NCBI RefSeq assembly: GCF_019924045.1
Contig: NZ_JAHXBN010000012.1
Span: forward strand, 1-64,000
Source of the DNA: Dyadobacter fermentans
GTDB lineage: Bacteria > Bacteroidota > Bacteroidia > Cytophagales > Spirosomataceae
Length of the DNA stretch: 64,000 nucleotides
Direction: 5' to 3'
Part shown: positions 58,939-64,000 of the stretch, in pieces
Position numbering within the stretch: position 1 is the stretch's first letter
Layout: every line of letters starts with the position of its first letter
The notes under the pieces: generated by a model
Databases searched by the model: none
What the model saw: the letters and a program-made list of their open reading frames with translations, nothing else
What the model was told of the DNA's origin: nothing
Made by a program: the position numbers and the translations under genes

Positions 58939-59085
58939 ATGAAAATTTATCCGGATAAAAAGGTCAGCGAGCGGAAACGGGGCTTTAACGAGCTCACGCC
59001 CATGCAGCAAAAAATACGTCAGGCAGCGCTGTTGCTCGCGTTGGTGAGCGTATTTATCTGGTTTTTCAAAATCCTGTTTTTTTAG
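58939..59085 (+). CDS. 48-residue single-TM membrane peptide in the exopolysaccharide operon
   Basis: An ATG at 58939 opens MKIYPDKKVSERKRGFNELT followed by a basic amphipathic part and one TM helix (about 30-47, ALLLALVSVFIWFFKILFF), ending at TAG 59083-59085. The next gene starts on the last base of this stop (TAGTG), a coupling signal that argues it is translated. Orientation is likely cytoplasmic N-terminus. Too short for standard gene finding thresholds, so it is easily missed. Possibly a small subunit of the polymerase or glycosyltransferase. No family known to me. Confidence 0.68.
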   Translation: MKIYPDKKVSERKRGFNELTPMQQKIRQAALLLALVSVFIWFFKILFF

Positions 59086-60572
59086 TGGAAAACATTCAAA
59101 TCTATATTCCCGGGAAAAGCAGTGAGGGGTTGGGCCGCTTGGAAAGATTGCGCGCGCTCTTCGATCGCAAACTCGCGGGCCTGGTAATTTTACTGTTGAT
59201 ATCGATCGCATTCGGGGCGCTGATCGCTTACCAGGGTGTTATCGCCGGAGTAGGCATTTTGGCGTTGATGTTTGGCCCGCCTATCGTGTATGGCATTGTG
59301 GCATTTCCCGAATTCGGGATTACGGTGCTGCTCCTGTTAGCCTATTTGCTGTTTTTTGTAGGTCGGCTCGGCGTGAATTTCCCGCTTGGGACCGTGATGG
59401 ATGGTATTCAGGGGCTGCTGATCCTCGGTTTCTTCATTCATCAGAAACGAAGGCCCAACTGGAAAGTTTTCAAAGGGCCTATCAGCGTGATGATCCTGAT
59501 CTGGATCGTTTACAACCTGATTCAGGTGGCCAATCCATCGGCTGAGTCACGGCTGGCCTGGGTGTACACCATTCGTGCGGTGGCGATCGTGATGCTGACT
59601 TACTTCGTGTTCATGTATCAGATCCGCACTATTCAGTTCCTCCGATTCTTGCTCAAACTCTGGCTCGGACTGGCGTTATTCGCCGCATTGTATGCCTACA
59701 AGCAGGAGTATATCGGTTTCTCCGTGGCGGAGCAGGCCTGGCTCGACTCGGAAGGCGTTGCCGATCTGCTTTTTATCTCCGGGCACTGGCGAAAGTTCTC
59801 CATCTTCTCCGATCCGGTTGCATTCTCCTATAACATGGTGGTGAGCAGTATTATCTGCATCGCATTGCTGACCTTCGTGAAGAAAACCTGGCAGAAAGTG
59901 GTGCTGGCGATGATGATCGCGCTCTTTTTCTCGTCGATGCTGTTCTCGGGTACGCGCGGCGCGTATGTGCTCATACCTGCGGCGATGGTACTTTTTGTGA
60001 TTTTGCGGATCAACCGGCAAGTGCTCATCTTCTCGGGTGTTGCCGCGTTGTTTTTTGTATTCCTGATTTTCGTACCTACCACCAATTCCAACATCGTCCG
60101 CTTCCAGACGGCTTTTAAACCGAACGACGATATTTCGTTCCAGGCTCGGAAAAACAACCAGAAGCGGATCCAACCTTACATTCTCACACACCCGATCGGG
60201 GGCGGGCTTGGAGCTACGGGCGCGTGGGGGCAGCGGTTCGCGCCGCAATCGTACCTGGCTAATTTCCCCCCGGACAGCGGGTATGTCCGCATTGCGGTGG
60301 AGTTAGGCTCGGTAGGCCTGTTCCTGTTCTGTTTGCTGATGTTCTTTATTTTAAGAGAAGGTATCAACAACTATTTCCTGATCAGGAACCCCGAGCTAAA
60401 AACCTACTGTCTGGCGATGCTGCTGGTGGTGTTTGCCTATAATGTCGGCAATTATCCCCAGGAAGCGCTGGTGCAGTTTCCTTCGAATATCTATTTCTAC
60501 CTGGCAGCAGCGATTATTAACATTACCCGCATTCTCGACGAGCGGGAACAGAAAGCGAACCATATCGTATGA
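59085..60572 (+). CDS. O-antigen ligase/polymerase family protein
   Basis: 495 residues with about 11 to 12 membrane helices and a large periplasmic loop before the last helices, the topology of Wzy/WaaL (PF04932). The conserved part includes MLFSGTRGAYVLIPAAMVLF and the loop with HPIGGGLGATGAWGQRF (about 370-386). Start is GTG at 59085, sharing one base with the preceding stop. It probably polymerises the repeat unit in this cluster, as no separate Wzy is present. Its stop overlaps the GT14 start (ATGA). Confidence 0.88.
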   Translation: MENIQIYIPGKSSEGLGRLERLRALFDRKLAGLVILLLISIAFGALIAYQGVIAGVGILALMFGPPIVYGIVAFPEFGITVLLLLAYLLFFVGRLGVNFPLGTVMDGIQGLLILGFFIHQKRRPNWKVFKGPISVMILIWIVYNLIQVANPSAESRLAWVYTIRAVAIVMLTYFVFMYQIRTIQFLRFLLKLWLGLALFAALYAYKQEYIGFSVAEQAWLDSEGVADLLFISGHWRKFSIFSDPVAFSYNMVVSSIICIALLTFVKKTWQKVVLAMMIALFFSSMLFSGTRGAYVLIPAAMVLFVILRINRQVLIFSGVAALFFVFLIFVPTTNSNIVRFQTAFKPNDDISFQARKNNQKRIQPYILTHPIGGGLGATGAWGQRFAPQSYLANFPPDSGYVRIAVELGSVGLFLFCLLMFFILREGINNYFLIRNPELKTYCLAMLLVVFAYNVGNYPQEALVQFPSNIYFYLAAAIINITRILDEREQKANHIV

Positions 60573-61426
60573 AAATCGCTCACCTGATACTCGCACATAC
60601 GGCACCGGAGCAGCTGTCGAAGCTCATTGGTGCGCTCGAACACCGGGATGCCTGGTTTTTTGTTCATCTCGACAAGAAAGCGGATATCCGGGCATTTCCT
60701 TTTTTGCAGGACCGCGAGCGGGTAGTACTTGTACCCGATCGTGTGGATGTCGGCTGGGGCGCGTACAGTATTGTTGAAGCCACGCTCCGCGGGTTTCAGG
60801 CGATCGTAAATTCGGGGATTGATTTCGGATATGTAAACCTGCTCAGCGGCGCCGATTATCCGCTGCGGTCTCCATTGGAAATTCATAATTTTTTCGCCCG
60901 GAGTAGCGGGAAGAACTTCATGGAATACTATTCCGTCCACAATGAATGGACGGAAGCGATTCCGAGGTTGACCGAATACCACCTTACCAATTACAATTTC
61001 CCGGGCAAATACCTGGTGCAAAAATGGATGAACAGGCTGCTACCCGCGCGCAAAATGCCCGCCGGGCTCGAACCGGTAGGACGCTCGCAGTGGATGAGCC
61101 TGACACTGGATGCAGTGCGTTACATATTGGAGTATCTGAACGGGCACCCTGTGGTTACGAAGTTTTTCAAGCTCACCTGGGCTCCCGATGAGATTATATT
61201 TCAAACTATTTTGTATAATTCCCCATTCCGCTCCTCACTGGTGAACAACAATTTGAGGTATATTGACTGGTCGAAAGGCCAGGCGAGCCCGAAAGTACTC
61301 ACAGAGGAGGACTTGGGGCGTATGTGGGCATCAGGAAAACTGTTTGCCCGTAAGTTCGATCTTACGCAGTTTCCGGCGGTGGTCGGCGAGCTCGACAGAA
61401 AAATTCAGGATCATCACTATAAGTAA
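60569..61426 (+). CDS. GT14 (Branch family) beta-1,6-N-acetylglucosaminyltransferase-like protein
   Basis: 285 residues matching the bacterial PF02485 family: N-terminal KIAHLILAHTAPEQLSKLIG, FFVHLDKKADIRAF, the central NLLSGADYPLRSPLEI, SQWMSLTLDAVRYIL and the C-terminal APDEIIFQTILYN, followed by LRYIDWSKGQASPKVL. In eukaryotic members these blocks form the UDP-GlcNAc/acceptor site, so a branching GlcNAc or xylose-type transfer is expected, but the donor is not proven. Cytoplasmic, peripheral to the membrane. Coupled to the polymerase gene by an ATGA overlap. Confidence 0.9.
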   Translation: MKIAHLILAHTAPEQLSKLIGALEHRDAWFFVHLDKKADIRAFPFLQDRERVVLVPDRVDVGWGAYSIVEATLRGFQAIVNSGIDFGYVNLLSGADYPLRSPLEIHNFFARSSGKNFMEYYSVHNEWTEAIPRLTEYHLTNYNFPGKYLVQKWMNRLLPARKMPAGLEPVGRSQWMSLTLDAVRYILEYLNGHPVVTKFFKLTWAPDEIIFQTILYNSPFRSSLVNNNLRYIDWSKGQASPKVLTEEDLGRMWASGKLFARKFDLTQFPAVVGELDRKIQDHHYK

Positions 61427-61478
61427 CCGAATCTCAACGAGGGTGGGGCCTTTGACCTCACACATTACCTATTGCAAT

Positions 61479-62651
61479 ATGGATATTGTCATTACGGGGC
61501 AACAGGCCTGGGATGTGGAAATCGGGAGTAACTGCAAGAACATCGCCCTGGAATTCAGCAAGAACCACAGGGTGTTGTACGTCAATTCCCCCCTCGACCG
61601 GATTAGCCTGCTCAAAAATGCCGGAGATCCCAAAATCGCGAAACGCAAAAATGTGGTTTCCGGCAAGGCCGACGGCCTGGAAGAGGTGCAGCAAAACCTG
61701 TGGGTGTTGTATCCCGACAAAATGATCGAGTCGATCAATTGGTTGCCGGAAATGCTGTTTGATATTTTAAATAAGAGGAATAATCAGCTCTTCGCGGGGT
61801 CGATTGCCCGTGCAGCGAAGCGGCTGGGCTTTACGGACTATATTCATTTCAACGACAATGATATGTTCCGCAGCTTTTTCCTGAAAGACCTGCTCAAACC
61901 GCGCCTGTCTGTTTACTATTCCCGCGATTACATGCTGGCAGTCGATTACTGGCGCAAGCACGGTGCCCGGCTGGAACCGCAGCTGATCGCTAAAAGCGAC
62001 ATTTGCGTAGCCAATTCCACCTATCTGGCTAATTACTGTGCCAAATACAATCGGCGCTCGTTTTACGTCGGGCAAGGTTGCGATCTCGATATTTTCATGG
62101 CTGGAAATCAGGCTCCCGAGCCCGCGGACATAGGCGCGATAGCCCGACCGCGTATCGGGTATGTGGGAGCGCTGCAAAGCATCCGCCTGGACATGGAACT
62201 GCTGGAATACATTGCACAGCGGCGCCCCGACTGGAATATCGTGCTGGTAGGGCCGGAAGATAACGAGTTTTTACAAAGCGGCCTGCACAAACTCTCCAAT
62301 GTGACCTTTACCGGCTCACGCAATATTGCCGACCTGCCGGCTTACATCAATGCGTTTGACGTGTGTGTGAATCCGCAGCTGCTTAATGAAGTCACGATCG
62401 GTAATTATCCCCGCAAAATCGACGAATACCTCGCAGTGGGTAAGCCGGTGGTTGCTACCGCCACGGATGCCATGAGCGTATTCGCCGACCATGTGTATCT
62501 CGGAAAGGGAAAAGAAGATTACGTACGGCTGATCGACCTTGCGTTGACTGAAAATTCGGAAGCACGCACCGAAGCACGGCGCACATTTGCCAGCTCACAT
62601 ACCTGGGAGAACAGCGTAGGAGAGATCTACAATGCCATTAAAGCAGTTTAA
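61479..62651 (+). CDS. GT-B fold glycosyltransferase (family 1/4-like)
   Basis: The start at 61479 (MDIVITGQQAWDVEIGSNCK) is chosen; the open frame runs 72 codons further upstream only because it overlaps the previous gene. 390 residues: N-domain with HRVLYVNSPLDRISLL, a middle segment YYSRDYMLAVDYWRKHG and the C-domain RPRIGYVGALQSIRLDMELL, WNIVLVGPEDNEF, IADLPAYINAFDVCVNP and EYLAVGKPVVATATDAM (the nucleotide-sugar contact). Likely the last sugar addition of the repeat unit. Its 3' end overlaps the convergent hybrid kinase gene by 14 bp. Confidence 0.88.
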   Translation: MDIVITGQQAWDVEIGSNCKNIALEFSKNHRVLYVNSPLDRISLLKNAGDPKIAKRKNVVSGKADGLEEVQQNLWVLYPDKMIESINWLPEMLFDILNKRNNQLFAGSIARAAKRLGFTDYIHFNDNDMFRSFFLKDLLKPRLSVYYSRDYMLAVDYWRKHGARLEPQLIAKSDICVANSTYLANYCAKYNRRSFYVGQGCDLDIFMAGNQAPEPADIGAIARPRIGYVGALQSIRLDMELLEYIAQRRPDWNIVLVGPEDNEFLQSGLHKLSNVTFTGSRNIADLPAYINAFDVCVNPQLLNEVTIGNYPRKIDEYLAVGKPVVATATDAMSVFADHVYLGKGKEDYVRLIDLALTENSEARTEARRTFASSHTWENSVGEIYNAIKAV

Positions 62652-64000
62652 GCTGCGTTAAACCTGTTTCCGCTTCTGCTTTCAAATCGATCAGCTTCTG
62701 GTTCAGATCGTCGGTCCATTTACCCTGTTTCAGCGTTGCTTCAAGCTCCTTGTACTGGTTGGCGGTATTGAGCAGCCCGACGGAGAATAATGAAGAACGG
62801 AATTTATGAATTGCCTGACGGAGTCGTTCCAGATCGTTGGCCTGCGATGCCTCGCCGATATTGTTGAGCTGTACCTGACTGTCTTTTTCGAACAGTGCGA
62901 TCAGTTCGTCGCGCAGTTCCTGATCACCTCCGGTGATTTCGGCGAGATAGTCGAGATTTAATATGGAGTCTGTCATTTTAGATTGCGGAGGTTGCTGAGT
63001 AAAATTTTGGTGTTGTGGTGTTTCGTAATGCTCTTTGTTTCCAAGATGTGCAATGGTATATAAAAGTTCACTTTCCTTAAATGGTTTCGAAATATAGCTG
63101 TTGGCGCCGATACTGAGGCATTCTTCTTTCTCCCCGACCATCGCATGGGCGGTCATGGTGATGATCGGGATGGTGGTGGAAATGGTCCGGCGAATCTCTT
63201 TAATAGCCGTGTAGCCGTCCATTACCGGCATTTGAATATCCATTAAAACCAAATCAAAGGTCTCTTGCCGAAGCTTGTCAAGTGCTTCCTGGCCATTGTT
63301 TACGATTGTCAGAGGGATATTCAGTCTTTCGAAAATAGCTTTCAGGAGCTTCTGGTTGAGCGAGTTATCTTCCGCCGCCAGAATGTGCAGGGTTGTGACG
63401 GAAGCGGTAACATCGATCTCTTTTTCCAGCTCTTCTTCCAGCTCGGCCTCTTTCACGATCCTGAATGGAAAGTCCATCGTGAAAACCGTACCCTTTCCCA
63501 GCTCGCTTTCGAGGTTCAGGGTTCCCTCAAAAAGTTGTACCAGCGATTTTACAATGCTCAGTCCCAGCCCCGTTCCGCCAAATACCCGGGTGGTGCTTTC
63601 GGTAGCCTGCACGAAGCGGTTGAATACTTCTTTCAATTTGTCCTTCGGAATACCGACGCCTGTGTCCACTACCCTGAAACGGATATTCTGCACTTCGTTC
63701 ACCGGCTCGCCGATCGGTTCTACGTGCAGCTTCACACTGCCGCGCTCGGTGAACTTGACGGCATTGCCGCATACATTGAGCAATATCTGCGTAAGCCTCA
63801 ACTTGTCGGTTTCAATGAACTCCGGTAGCCCGTCTTCGAGTACGGCTTCGTAGGCAATGCCTTTCTCCACCGCGCGGTGGTGCATAATCGCTGAAATAGA
63901 GTCGGCCAGTTCGTGGATCGAAACGGGCGTTTTTTCGAGATGGATCTGCCCGGCTTCGATCTTGGAGAAATCGAGGATGTCGTTGATCAGTTCCAGCAGG
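62638..64000 (-). CDS. Hybrid histidine kinase (partial; N-terminus beyond window)
   Basis: The reading frame stays open through the window edge, so this is the C-terminal part (about 450 residues seen). Visible from the edge: end of HisKA with LINDILDFSKIEAGQIHLEK (just after the phospho-His), HATPase with NVCGNAVKFTERGSV, VDTGVGIPKDKLKEVF and GTGLGLSIVKSL, a receiver with DLVLMDIQMPVMDGYTAI and YISKPFKESEL, and a C-terminal HPt-like domain with LRQAIHKFRSSLFSVGL. A full phosphorelay kinase. It overlaps the last glycosyltransferase gene by 14 bp and could drive the stand-alone receivers at 46924 or 52552; this is inference. Confidence 0.92.
   Translation of the reverse strand, partial: LLELINDILDFSKIEAGQIHLEKTPVSIHELADSISAIMHHRAVEKGIAYEAVLEDGLPEFIETDKLRLTQILLNVCGNAVKFTERGSVKLHVEPIGEPVNEVQNIRFRVVDTGVGIPKDKLKEVFNRFVQATESTTRVFGGTGLGLSIVKSLVQLFEGTLNLESELGKGTVFTMDFPFRIVKEAELEEELEKEIDVTASVTTLHILAAEDNSLNQKLLKAIFERLNIPLTIVNNGQEALDKLRQETFDLVLMDIQMPVMDGYTAIKEIRRTISTTIPIITMTAHAMVGEKEECLSIGANSYISKPFKESELLYTIAHLGNKEHYETPQHQNFTQQPPQSKMTDSILNLDYLAEITGGDQELRDELIALFEKDSQVQLNNIGEASQANDLERLRQAIHKFRSSLFSVGLLNTANQYKELEATLKQGKWTDDLNQKLIDLKAEAETGLTQLKLL

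Noticed and set aside
61263..61478. N-terminal extension of the last glycosyltransferase
   Set aside because: It overlaps the GT14 gene in another frame; the GT-B fold begins at the ATG 61479.
1..64000. tRNA, rRNA, transposase or integrase genes
   Set aside because: Scanned by eye for conserved tRNA arms and transposase-like proteins; none was found, so no mobile-element boundary is supported.

Overview
This window looks like chromosomal DNA of a Bacteroidota bacterium, most likely a Cytophagales/Spirosomataceae member such as Dyadobacter. The evidence is the C-terminal type IX secretion (T9SS) sorting domains, the LytTR/LytS-type regulators with extracytoplasmic propellers, PadR-linked FtsX-type permeases with a prefix domain, and promoters of the TTG-N19-TAnnTTTG type. 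The genus is an inference. No rRNA, tRNA, CRISPR, prophage or insertion sequence was recognised.

Layout. 0.3-2.8 kb: an MBOAT O-acyltransferase with an SGNH-like partner. 2.8-7.2 kb: a giant secreted metallophosphoesterase. 7.3-13.5 kb: AI-2E-type transporter, a secreted beta-propeller lipoprotein, a methyltransferase, a glutathione-independent formaldehyde dehydrogenase (fdhA), an NTF2-like secreted protein and a Tat-exported Nif3-like protein. 13.5-13.9 kb: a striking array of decamers with GTCA every 10 bp, followed by an inverted array of the same decamer. 13.9-19.6 kb: a padR operon with two coupled permeases, divergent from a LysR gene. 20.8-25.2 kb: a heme-binding CxxCH beta-propeller/HEAT protein and two small HEAT proteins. 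26-28 kb: an AraC regulator divergent from a medium-chain reductase, with an inverted-repeat operator candidate between them. 28-35 kb: secreted beta-sandwich and beta-helix proteins divergent from a probable membrane-anchored one-component regulator, then a three-gene operon of secreted Ig-like/T9SS proteins. 35-41 kb: a HipA-like kinase/DUF3037 pair and a large propeller histidine kinase with its LytTR regulator. 41-46.9 kb: an AT-richer stretch with two large secreted proteins (dockerin-like and T9SS), a small lipoprotein and a sparse 0.7 kb. 46.9-52.2 kb: a receiver protein, a lipoprotein, DUF4202, a VWA protein and a divergent sigma/anti-sigma-like pair. 52.5-62.7 kb: an exopolysaccharide cluster. 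62.6 kb to the end: a hybrid histidine kinase cut by the window edge.

The exopolysaccharide genes form a tight unit: receiver protein, polyprenyl-phosphate sugar transferase with a receiver-like N-terminus, short TolC-like protein, Wzz-like protein with a degenerate kinase domain, GT2, a 48-residue membrane peptide, O-antigen ligase/polymerase, GT14 and GT-B glycosyltransferases. Several genes are linked by ATGA or TAGTG junctions. A hexapeptide acyltransferase is transcribed against the cluster from its own good promoter. No Wzx flippase is visible here.

Intergenic structure is the least ordinary aspect. Three loci (about 47-258, 13511-13909, 27998-28133) carry simple-sequence arrays as two inverted arms, and several promoter regions contain clean inverted or direct repeats that look like operators.
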